A stretch of DNA of 60,960 nucleotides, from contig CAJXLX010000004.1 in assembly GCA_913056335.1 (NCBI GenBank), forward strand, positions 1 through 60,960. Direction: 5' to 3'. Positions 54,501-60,960 of this stretch are shown one piece after another (the stretch's first letter is position 1; every line of letters starts with the position of its first letter). Made by a program: the position numbers and the translations under genes. The notes beneath the pieces are model-generated. The model was not told the DNA's origin. It searched no databases and saw only the letters and a program-made list of their open reading frames with translations. Source of the stretch: an uncultured Rhodothermaceae bacterium. Lineage in GTDB: Bacteria > Bacteroidota > Rhodothermia > Rhodothermales > Salinibacteraceae.

Positions 54501-55863
54501 ACAGCGTGCCGTCGTGGTGCTCGGCAATGTCGTACGCGGTGGCTGCAGGCCGCGTAGGCTGCAGCGGGTCGTCTGGATCGGCCTGCCACACCCGTACGGT
54601 ACCGGTGGAGTCAATGCGGTGCAGATACCCCTCGTTGGTACCCACCCACCGGGCTCCGTCGCGGGCCACGCCCATCCCCCACACGTTCGGATGCCGAAGC
54701 GGGCCCGCTGCTCCGGCCCGGTAGTGCGCAATGCCAAGCGTACGCGGGTAAAACGAATTGATCCCCGCCCCGGCAGTGCCCACCCACACCACGCCCGAGC
54801 GACTGGTATACACAAAGGTACTTGCCAGATCGAGCAGGCCGTGGCGGTTGGCAGGCGCACTTCGGTAACGCGTAAAGGCCCCCGTATCCGTATGAAAACG
54901 AATGAGCCCGGTGCCGGGTGTAGCCACCCACAGCACATCAGCATTCGCCGGGGCAGGGCTTACGTTCATAACCGCACGGGCCTGGGTACGGTCGGATGCA
55001 AGTGGAACGACGCGCTCGACCACACTGCGCTCGGTATCAAACTGGATGAGCCCGCCCTCCGAGCCGATCCACATGCGCCCTGGCGTCTGCTTGGATACGT
55101 GTTGGTGATGCAGCGCATGTCCGGGGACGGGACTTATCGCATCGGGCGGCCCTGGCGCGTGCAGGTAGCGTTCAAAGCGGCCAGGCGCATCCAAGTTCAT
55201 GCGGTTGAGTCCGTTGGCCGTAGCCACCCAGAGGCGCCCCTGGGCATCCTCCCGAATCGACCGGATGCGATTGTTGCTCAGACTGTGTACATCGGAGGGA
55301 TCGTGCTCGTAGTGCGTAAAGTGCCCGGCCCGGTCGGGGGGCATGCGGCTCAGCCCGTTCTCCATACCCACCCAGATGGCACCGCGGCTATCTTCAAACA
55401 CCGCATGTACCGGTCCCGAGCGCAGACTGTGGGGCGCGTTCGGGTCGTGCTGGAAATGCGTAACAGCATCCGTGACCGGATTGAGCCGGTTCAATCCGCC
55501 AAATTGCGTAGCCACCCAGATAAACCCATTTCGGTCTTCGTGCAGGCTGTTCACGGTCCCATCCGAGAGCGAGGCGGTGCCAAACGGATCGGGATCATAT
55601 ACCTTAAAATCGTGCCCATCGTAGCGATTCAGTCCGCTTTCGGTGGCGAACCACATGAAGCCCCGGCGGTCCTGCAGGATGTCGTAGATATGTCCCTGCG
55701 AAAGCCCGTCGGCCAGTGTGAGGCGCTCAAAGCGAATAGACGAGGCGTCGGTATTCGCCTCAATGCTGCTGTTTTCTTGTGCATATCCCGTTTTTCCATC
55801 AACGGACGCTACAGTAACCAGCAGGGCACTCATCATGTACAACACGATGCGAGAAAATCGCAT
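51574..55863 (-). CDS. Hybrid two-component system (HTCS) regulator
   Basis: The protein has 1429 residues. An exported N-terminal half contains two seven-bladed Reg_prop beta-propellers (repeats such as GFMWFATESGLNRYDG and GTLWVGTVDGLNRYEED, about 50-740) and a Y_Y_Y domain (about 770-840). A transmembrane helix (about 848-868) follows. Then HisKA with H902 (NVSHEFRTPLTLLLGP), HATPase (NLVSNAVKYTP, DTGPGIP, GSGIGLSLAQ), a receiver domain with D1230 (VADVMMPEMDG), and an AraC HTH (about 1325-1425). One protein senses outside the membrane and directly binds DNA. Typically controls polysaccharide or stress loci, but no such locus is adjacent. Confidence 0.95.
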   Translation of the reverse strand: MRFSRIVLYMMSALLVTVASVDGKTGYAQENSSIEANTDASSIRFERLTLADGLSQGHIYDILQDRRGFMWFATESGLNRYDGHDFKVYDPDPFGTASLSDGTVNSLHEDRNGFIWVATQFGGLNRLNPVTDAVTHFQHDPNAPHSLRSGPVHAVFEDSRGAIWVGMENGLSRMPPDRAGHFTHYEHDPSDVHSLSNNRIRSIREDAQGRLWVATANGLNRMNLDAPGRFERYLHAPGPPDAISPVPGHALHHQHVSKQTPGRMWIGSEGGLIQFDTERSVVERVVPLASDRTQARAVMNVSPAPANADVLWVATPGTGLIRFHTDTGAFTRYRSAPANRHGLLDLASTFVYTSRSGVVWVGTAGAGINSFYPRTLGIAHYRAGAAGPLRHPNVWGMGVARDGARWVGTNEGYLHRIDSTGTVRVWQADPDDPLQPTRPAATAYDIAEHHDGTLWIGTGRSLDRYDPSTDRFRHYQHDPADSTSLSSHNINVLRYDRSGTLWVGTVDGLNRYEEDTDSFQRYTHTPPDADDTDWIGDVLEDQQGRLWVATRQGVCQLDRTTGTFTTHYHHDPSDPSTLTKGRFGWIHERPSEPGVLWVSSLDGGGLDRLDTASGTVTHYTTETVNLPDNTIYAILPGSNGELWLSTNHGLARFDPDATPPYRPVQRFGLESGLQSLEFNQHAAVHHNGTLYLGGVNGLNAFRPRALEGNGIPPRVVLTDLYVSNERVEVGADSPLQRPLAQTEQIDLAYNQNQVTIAFLALHFKNPQRNRYQYQLEGYDPNWVDADTRREATYTNLPAGTYTFRVRAANADGVWSEQTGALQMHIAPPWWRTWVAYAFYVMLIGGGVGGVFYMQRRRARRLEAAVHDRTQQVRAQNETLAEQADRLKELNEAKRRFFANVSHEFRTPLTLLLGPTRDALQQQVPLPPERVEMVYRNGKRLQTLINQLLDLSALDDGRLAADPKWHRLDAVVHAAAVVFTPLAKRKQLTFEIDTPTTSLYAHIDAAHLQTAIQNLVSNAVKYTPTGGRVAVTLSYDNDRQDCDEASEAAALLTAQIVVRDTGPGIPKDEQARLFDRFQRGGRAAARTQEGSGIGLSLAQELVHANSGQIRVDSAPDAGAAFTITLPAQQALPNGALVAPVPTPSSADLTEKMARAKEESPTQTALPNNEDHPVVLVVDDNPDVRRYVRSVLETPAPGDAEGAGRFAVIEAENGAHGCDTARTHLPDCIVADVMMPEMDGFEMGENLMHDPMTAGIPLLYLTARARPQDEIEGLDVGADAYLAKPFEQRVLRARVQSLIQKRMRLRALYEEETEPMSSNNGTEESAFAADVIQVVRANLNDPDFGVAELADALSISRSHLYRRLREAADETPSALIRNERLKQARALLRAQQGNVSEVAYAVGFNSLSHFSTSFREYYDAPPSEVITQASN

Positions 55864-56078
55864 GCTCAGACCGATTTGCTATAGGAGGGTTTGGCACCTT
55901 GCAACATATCGAGTGGACTGTATAAATGCCATGTGCGTTCGAGAAACAACAACTTATTGCCCAGATCGGCACGTGAGCTGCGCAACGGATATGCCGCAAA
56001 CCGTGGTCTTGGCTACCCGTTTAGAGTCTATACATTGCACTGCTGTGCCTTCTATTTGTCGTTGTGCTGACTGCCATT

Positions 56079-57095
56079 ATGCCTGACTCTGCTGCCTCAT
56101 CTTCCCCCAAGCACTCAGCTTCTCAGGAGCACACACACGAACACAGCCATCACGGACACAGTCACCGCCCCGCTGCAGATGTAGGCACCACGCGCCTGGT
56201 GCTGGCCATCGTTTTCAACGCGCTCATCACGGCGGCTGAGTTTGTAGCAGGGTTTGTAGCGGGCAGCCTGGCCCTTATGGCTGATGCCACACACAACCTG
56301 AGCGATACGGCGTCGATGGGCACCTCGCTTGTAGCACGCAAGGTTGCCCGCCGTGCTGCCGATGCCCGCCGTACGTTCGGATACGAGCGGGCCGAACTCA
56401 TTGGCGCGTTCATCAACTTACTCACGCTTGTGCTCATTGCGCTGTACCTGCTGGTTGAGGCCGGGCAGCGCTACTTCGCTCCGGCATCGATCGACGGCAC
56501 GCTCATGATCTGGGTGGGCATGGCTACCCTGGTGGGAAACCTGGCCACGGCGTTTGTGCTGCACAAGCCTGCTCAAGACAGCCTGAACATCAAAAGCGCG
56601 TTCGTGCATATCGTGGCCGATGCGCTGGGATCGGTGGCGGTGGTCGCAGGCGGCCTGCTTATCCAACAGTACGGGTGGACGTTTGTGGATCCGCTGCTTA
56701 CTGCGCTGATTGCAGGCTATATTCTGGTGCACAGCTACGGCATGCTGCGCGAGACCATCTCTATTCTCATGGAAAGCGCGCCCCGCGGCTTCGATATTGA
56801 TGCCCTGACTGAAGCAGCCGGACGCATTGCGGGCGTCCGCAACATGCACCATGTGCACGTGTGGCGGCTCGACGAGCATCGCGTGGCGCTGGAGGCGCAT
56901 GTGGAAGTGGAGGGTATTCGTGAATTGGACGCCCTTGATCGCCTCAAGCAGCGCATCAAGACGCGGTTGCATGATCAGTTTGCTATCGACCATGCGACGC
57001 TGGAACTGGAGCATGGTCGGTGCACGGATACCGACGATTTGCCTGTTGAATCGGTCCACGGATGTACGCCTGAAACTTCGGGAGGCCCCAAATAA
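56079..57095 (+). CDS. Cation diffusion facilitator (CDF) metal transporter
   Basis: The protein has 338 residues from ATG 56079. A His-rich N-terminus (EHTHEHSHHGHSHRP) precedes six transmembrane helices. The metal sites are in LMADATHNLSDT (H-x3-D) and VHIVADALGSVAVV (H-x3-D), the classic Zn/Cd arrangement. The cytoplasmic C-terminal domain (MHHVHVWRLDEHRVALEAHVEVEG) is the CDF dimerisation domain. It exports Zn2+, Cd2+ or Co2+ in exchange for protons. A GTG at 56064 is a possible start five codons earlier. It lies divergent from the HTCS gene. Confidence 0.94.
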   Translation: MPDSAASSSPKHSASQEHTHEHSHHGHSHRPAADVGTTRLVLAIVFNALITAAEFVAGFVAGSLALMADATHNLSDTASMGTSLVARKVARRAADARRTFGYERAELIGAFINLLTLVLIALYLLVEAGQRYFAPASIDGTLMIWVGMATLVGNLATAFVLHKPAQDSLNIKSAFVHIVADALGSVAVVAGGLLIQQYGWTFVDPLLTALIAGYILVHSYGMLRETISILMESAPRGFDIDALTEAAGRIAGVRNMHHVHVWRLDEHRVALEAHVEVEGIRELDALDRLKQRIKTRLHDQFAIDHATLELEHGRCTDTDDLPVESVHGCTPETSGGPK

Positions 57096-57262
57096 GTCTG
57101 TTTGCGTCTCATATGTGCGCACCCTATTATGGAGGCTGACTTCTCGCATATGCATTTTTAGTGAACCGATACAGACGTGCTTTGCATCGGTTGAATGTTT
57201 CATTGCTTGTGCGAATAACTTGCCATCCCCCGCTTATCCGTTCTCACCACCCTACTTGTGTT

Positions 57263-57970
57263 ATGATTCGCTATCTATCGCTTTTGGTTCTTGGACTGGT
57301 GCTCGCGTTCCCCGCAGCAGCTCAGGAATACAGCGGCACCCTAACCACCGATGCGCCGACCCGCAGTGACGGAACGTACTACAACACGCACACCTTTACG
57401 GCCGAGGCCAACCAGGAAGTCACGGTGCGCATGGAGGCTCCCACCGACGACTTTGACACGTACCTACTTGTGCAGGCCCCCAATGGCGAAACTTATGAAA
57501 ACGATGATTTTGGGGACTGCTGCGATGTCTCTCAGGTCACCTTTAACGCCCCTGTAGACGGCGAGTACGAGATCTGGGCCAGTGCGTACTCCGTGGATGA
57601 TGTAGGCGACTATGTCATAACGGTTGATCGCACCGTCTACGAGGTCGTTGAGGAGGTGAGCGGACGTCTTGACCCTGAAGATGAACAGTCGATCAAAGGC
57701 GAGTACTTTGACTCGCTCACAATGGATGTTCCGGATGGACCATTCACTGTAGAGCTTCGCGCGCTGGGCTTTGACGGCTACCTGCGCGTCGTGTCTCCCA
57801 GTGGCGAGGAGTGGCGCAACGACGACTACGGCTCGTCAGAGAGTTCGTATCGCCTCTCACGCGTGGAAGATCTTCCGGGCGACGGCGGCACGTGGCAGGT
57901 TGACGTGACCACGTACAGCGAGGGCGAAACGGGGGCCTACGATGTGCGCATCATCACCCCCGTCGAGTAG
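57263..57970 (+). CDS. Secreted protein with two PPC-like beta domains
   Basis: The protein has 235 residues from ATG 57263 (MIRYLSLLVLGLVLAFPAAA), signal peptide ending AAAQ. Two pre-peptidase C-terminal (PPC)-like modules follow: FTAEANQEVTVRMEAPTDDF...YVITVD and LTMDVPDGPFTVELRALGFDGYLRVVSP...YDVRII. A Cys pair (DCCDV) lies in the first. PPC domains usually sit on secreted proteases; here they are free-standing, perhaps a carrier or binding protein. Acid-rich, suited to high salt. Confidence 0.82.
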   Translation: MIRYLSLLVLGLVLAFPAAAQEYSGTLTTDAPTRSDGTYYNTHTFTAEANQEVTVRMEAPTDDFDTYLLVQAPNGETYENDDFGDCCDVSQVTFNAPVDGEYEIWASAYSVDDVGDYVITVDRTVYEVVEEVSGRLDPEDEQSIKGEYFDSLTMDVPDGPFTVELRALGFDGYLRVVSPSGEEWRNDDYGSSESSYRLSRVEDLPGDGGTWQVDVTTYSEGETGAYDVRIITPVE

Positions 57971-58020
57971 TCCACGCGCATTCCTAATACCACGTGCCTC
58001 CCAACATATTGAGCCGCAGG

Positions 58021-60618
58021 TTAGCCCGCATTGGACGACGCCGCTTCGGGGGCCGAGGCTGATGCGGGCGTTTCGCGGGCTGTGTCTGCTGATCCGTCTT
58101 TGGCATTCAAGCGCTCGTGCTCCGTCCACAGGCCGTCTCGATCTTCAAGCCACTGCCACAGTGCTGGCAAGAACGTCAGCGCGGCCAGCAGGGTAGCCCC
58201 AATGCCCACCACAGCAAGCAACCCGATGGATCGCAGTCCGGGATGGAAGCTCAGCAACAGCCCTCCGAACCCGATGATCGTGGTGAGCGAACCGATCGTG
58301 ACGTGCTCGCCCGTTGACCGCAGTACCGGCCAGATCTGCCCAAATCCCTCTTCGCGGTACCGATGCACCAGGTGCACGCCCGCGTCGTTGCCAATGCCCA
58401 GCACGGCCGGTAGCACCACCATGTTGTAGAAGTTGAGGCGCAGGTCAAAAATCTGCATGATGAGCAGCATCCAGAGCACGCCCACAATGAGCGGAATAAG
58501 CGCCAGCGCTGCCCAGCGCACGCGTCCGAAGTTGATATACATGAGCAGCATCACGATCAGGAAGGTCGCGCCGATCATGTAGGGAGCTTCCGCCTGCATC
58601 AGGCGCAACATGTCCGCAGCCACGATCGAGGTTGAGCCAGCGTGGTAGGTTGTGCCATCATCAAGCACCACCGTGCCCACCTCTTCGGCAAACGCCATGG
58701 AGTTACGCCCGTCGGAGAGGCCGACGCTCGGATAGACCATCACGAAGCGGCCCAGCTCCCCATCGCGGGTGGTAAACTGCTCACGCAGAAATTCGGGCAC
58801 GTTATCGAGCGGAATGGCGGCCTGGGTCTGCGCGGCGCGGCGCAGCTTCTGCATATCAGCCGAGGTATCTTCGCGCAAGTACCGGTTTTCGTTGACCGTT
58901 TCGCGAATGGATGCGATGCGATCAAGCTTCGCCTGCTGGGCCGTGTCAGTGATCGGGAAGCGTTCCTGCAGGCTTTCGACAGCTAAAATCGTGGAGGTGG
59001 AGTCTTGCGCCTTCTCGCGCAGCGCATTCACAATGCGCGGGACGTCCTCCTGGGTGTCTGCCACGATGTAGGCCGGGTTACGGCGGCCGTCGTCGCCCGT
59101 CTTAACCTGCTCGATGACAGCATCGCGCTCTTCGTACGCCTCGTACTCCGGCTCCAGCGTGCCAAAGTCGTACTCAAACTCGGCCTGCGGAAGCAGCGCC
59201 AGTGAGGCAACAACCGCAATGGCGCTGGCGGCCACGATGGGGCGCGCGCCCGGGTATCGCCGCGTGCTCACGTCGACTGCAGCGCGGGCCGCCGCGTTCT
59301 GGCCCCGCAGGTCAATGAGCGAGAGGCGCTCCAGCACCGTCAGCATCGCCGGCATCACCACCGTCATCGCCAGCAGAGCAAACAGCACCCCAATGCCCGC
59401 AATGACGCCAAACTCGCTGAATCCCTTAAAGTCGGCCACGCCCAAAACAAACAACGCCCCCGCTGTAGTGAGCGCGCCAATCGTGATGGCCTGGCCTGTG
59501 CTCTCGAACGTCGTCTCAATAGCCTCGGTAATGCGGGCTCCGCCGCCGCGCTCTTCGGCGTACCGCCCGTAGAAATGGATACCAAAATCAATGCCCAGCC
59601 CAAACAGCACCAGCCCAAGCGTGGAGGTCATCAGGTTAAGCGTACCAAATGCCAGATACGCCACCCCACCCGTCCAGAGCAAGCTCATGAGCAGGGGGAG
59701 GGCAATGATGAGCGCCATGATTGGGGCCCGCAGCATCTCACTGGCCAGCACCCGGCTGTTCAGCGTGCGGCCCACGCGGGCGCTGTACGACTTGTACATG
59801 AAGTAGAGCATCACGAAGAGCAGGAGTACGCCTACGCCTACTCCAAACGACCCCGCTACATCGTTCTGAATGGTCTGGATCTCAGTGAACTGCCGGTAGA
59901 CGCGCCCCGCCAGCGTCACCTCCATATCGGCCTGATACGTTGCTGGCGCCATCTCAGCCACGAGGCTGTCGAGCGTATCGTAGAGGGCCCGCGTCGACCC
60001 GATGTCCGTGTTTGTGCTCGTCGGATAGAAGCGGACAACCATGGTGGTGCTGTCGTCCGAGACCGGGTACTCGGTGCCAATCAGCCGGTCGTACATGGCT
60101 TCGAGCTCGGCGCCGTCGTCATCGGAGGCTGTGTCGTCGTCTTCCAAATCGAAGTAGAACGGATTGGCTTCGAGTTTGGCCTGCTCAATGGTCTCGTCCA
60201 AGAAGGACTCGACGCGGTCGAGCTCTTCAGTAGAAGCAAAGTAGAGCGCATTGTCTTCCAGAAACTCGGTATCGCGCTGAAACTCAACCCGCGATAGGTA
60301 CGGTTCGCCGTTGTCATTGGTGAGATTGAGCGCCCGCGGAATGAGTGCCTCGGCAAAAGCCTTATTGGCTTCGAACGAGGGGCTCTGAATCCCCACAGCG
60401 ACGTCGCTTTCGCCGCCCACCGTTTCCCGAAGGCGTTCAAGCGCCTGTACACTGTCGTAGTCGCTCGGAATGAGCTTCGCGAAATCGGTGTCGATGCGCA
60501 AGTGCTGTGCGTAGAACGCGCCCGTTGCCGAGAGCAGAACGGCCACGGCCACGACCCACCCTGCATAGTGCACGACGCAATCAATAAACGGACGAAGCGC
60601 ACGAAAAAGTCGACTCAT
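58021..60618 (-). CDS. MMPL/RND-type lipid transporter
   Basis: The protein has 865 residues. Topology: one transmembrane helix, a large periplasmic loop (about 40-225), six helices (about 240-445), a second periplasmic loop (about 480-655) and six more helices. The MMPL core motifs LVLFGLGIDFGIHFYGRYAEE and PAVLGIGNDAGVHLVHRYREE carry the Asp used for proton transfer. It resembles the MMPL/HpnN-like exporters of hopanoids and other lipids. The C-terminal 40 residues are an acidic, Ala/Ser-rich cytoplasmic tail. Substrate unknown; no hopanoid genes are in the window. Confidence 0.9.
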   Translation of the reverse strand: MSRLFRALRPFIDCVVHYAGWVVAVAVLLSATGAFYAQHLRIDTDFAKLIPSDYDSVQALERLRETVGGESDVAVGIQSPSFEANKAFAEALIPRALNLTNDNGEPYLSRVEFQRDTEFLEDNALYFASTEELDRVESFLDETIEQAKLEANPFYFDLEDDDTASDDDGAELEAMYDRLIGTEYPVSDDSTTMVVRFYPTSTNTDIGSTRALYDTLDSLVAEMAPATYQADMEVTLAGRVYRQFTEIQTIQNDVAGSFGVGVGVLLLFVMLYFMYKSYSARVGRTLNSRVLASEMLRAPIMALIIALPLLMSLLWTGGVAYLAFGTLNLMTSTLGLVLFGLGIDFGIHFYGRYAEERGGGARITEAIETTFESTGQAITIGALTTAGALFVLGVADFKGFSEFGVIAGIGVLFALLAMTVVMPAMLTVLERLSLIDLRGQNAAARAAVDVSTRRYPGARPIVAASAIAVVASLALLPQAEFEYDFGTLEPEYEAYEERDAVIEQVKTGDDGRRNPAYIVADTQEDVPRIVNALREKAQDSTSTILAVESLQERFPITDTAQQAKLDRIASIRETVNENRYLREDTSADMQKLRRAAQTQAAIPLDNVPEFLREQFTTRDGELGRFVMVYPSVGLSDGRNSMAFAEEVGTVVLDDGTTYHAGSTSIVAADMLRLMQAEAPYMIGATFLIVMLLMYINFGRVRWAALALIPLIVGVLWMLLIMQIFDLRLNFYNMVVLPAVLGIGNDAGVHLVHRYREEGFGQIWPVLRSTGEHVTIGSLTTIIGFGGLLLSFHPGLRSIGLLAVVGIGATLLAALTFLPALWQWLEDRDGLWTEHERLNAKDGSADTARETPASASAPEAASSNAG

Positions 60619-60844
60619 AGCACAAGGTCAATCACTCTAACAAAGCGGGAGCGCGTGCGGTGGGGAGCCCTCTGCGCTCAAAAGAGGCGTACCTCAAGGA
60701 TAACACCTGCAGAACAGTATAGGTGCACGCGATAGCTGCAATAGCCATACGTGTAACAAAAGCCGCCCATATAGGGCAGTGAGTATCGCACCCGCCGATG
60801 AATTTTTAGGCAGGTAATATTTTGAGACTGAGCATCTGTTTTGA

Positions 60845-60960
60845 GGTAGTGGATAGACGCTACGTGATCGCTCTCCCAATAATAATCTTTCCTGGGGCGA
60901 ACGGTCCCGACAGCAGTCGGGACAGGTTCCTCCGTTCGCTCCCGTCAGCTTCCCCGGGGA
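60845..60960 (+). mobile_element. MITE-like element, copy 5 (cut by the window end)
   Basis: It starts GGTAGTGGATAGACGCTACG, and bases 60858-60908 nearly match copy 1, with the same AATAATAATCTTTC and GGGGCGAACGGTCCC. It then carries a small extra hairpin (GTCCCGACAGCAGTCGGGAC) not in copies 1 and 2. The right end lies outside the window, so the target duplication cannot be checked. Confidence 0.85.

Overview
This window looks like about 61 kb of chromosome from a halophilic Rhodothermota/Bacteroidota bacterium, probably a relative of Salinibacter, Salisaeta or Longimonas. The evidence is high GC, many acid-rich proteins, mostly weak Shine-Dalgarno sequences, and a 1429-residue hybrid two-component regulator of the kind typical of Bacteroidota. 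Genus is inference. No rRNA, tRNA or CRISPR array was recognised. Most of the window is ordinary core metabolism and envelope genes. The unusual content is four things: two relic integrons, a family of short transposon-like repeats, a DnaA-box cluster that looks like oriC, and a few regulatory or RNA candidates.

Layout. 1-8.4 kb: end of a GH13 amylase-type enzyme, a VOC ring-cleavage-type protein, a hotdog thioesterase, a secreted protein followed by a possibly structured RNA, lipB, a lipoprotein, a DJ-1/PfpI protein and a class I aminotransferase. 8.49-10.6 kb: integron relic A, with an attI-like site, two AT-richer cassettes, one intact attC, one half attC and only a trace of intI. 10.7-13.1 kb: the threonine-to-glycine pair kbl and tdh, split by a 160-bp mobile element. 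13.3-21.2 kb: MscS with a partner protein, a porin and YgiW-type protein downstream of a QseBC-like two-component system, an NDH-2-like flavoprotein, and DUF2892 and DoxX membrane proteins. 21.4-29.5 kb: a subtilase, purB, an acyltransferase-UbiB kinase pair and a divergent acyl-reductase-type SDR. 29.6-29.9 kb: probable oriC. 30.1-45.1 kb: MFS transporter, thioredoxin, membrane sulfatase-like protein, glycosyltransferase, DUF2459 and DUF2339 proteins, DinB protein, a large Tat lipoprotein, a PHA-system protein and an M14 carboxypeptidase. 45.3-49.65 kb: integron relic B, with an internally deleted intI, an attI-like site and four cassettes with attC sites. 50-60.6 kb: two small exported proteins, a DUF2007 protein, the giant hybrid regulator, a CDF metal exporter, a PPC-domain protein and an MMPL transporter.

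How the parts fit. The two integrons share an identical 46-bp attI segment and closely related attC sites, so they descend from one platform. Both have lost a working integrase, so any cassette movement would need an IntI elsewhere. Their cargo includes a HEPN (RxxxxH) protein, an HNH nuclease with an in-frame stop, a possible PD-(D/E)XK-like protein and a serine hydrolase, which suggests partly defensive cargo. They lie about 21 kb and 16 kb on either side of the DnaA-box cluster. The repeat family has terminal inverted repeats, 8-bp target duplications and no coding capacity: four full copies, one cut by the window end, and at least four fragments. It behaves like a MITE, and one copy sits directly beside the putative origin.
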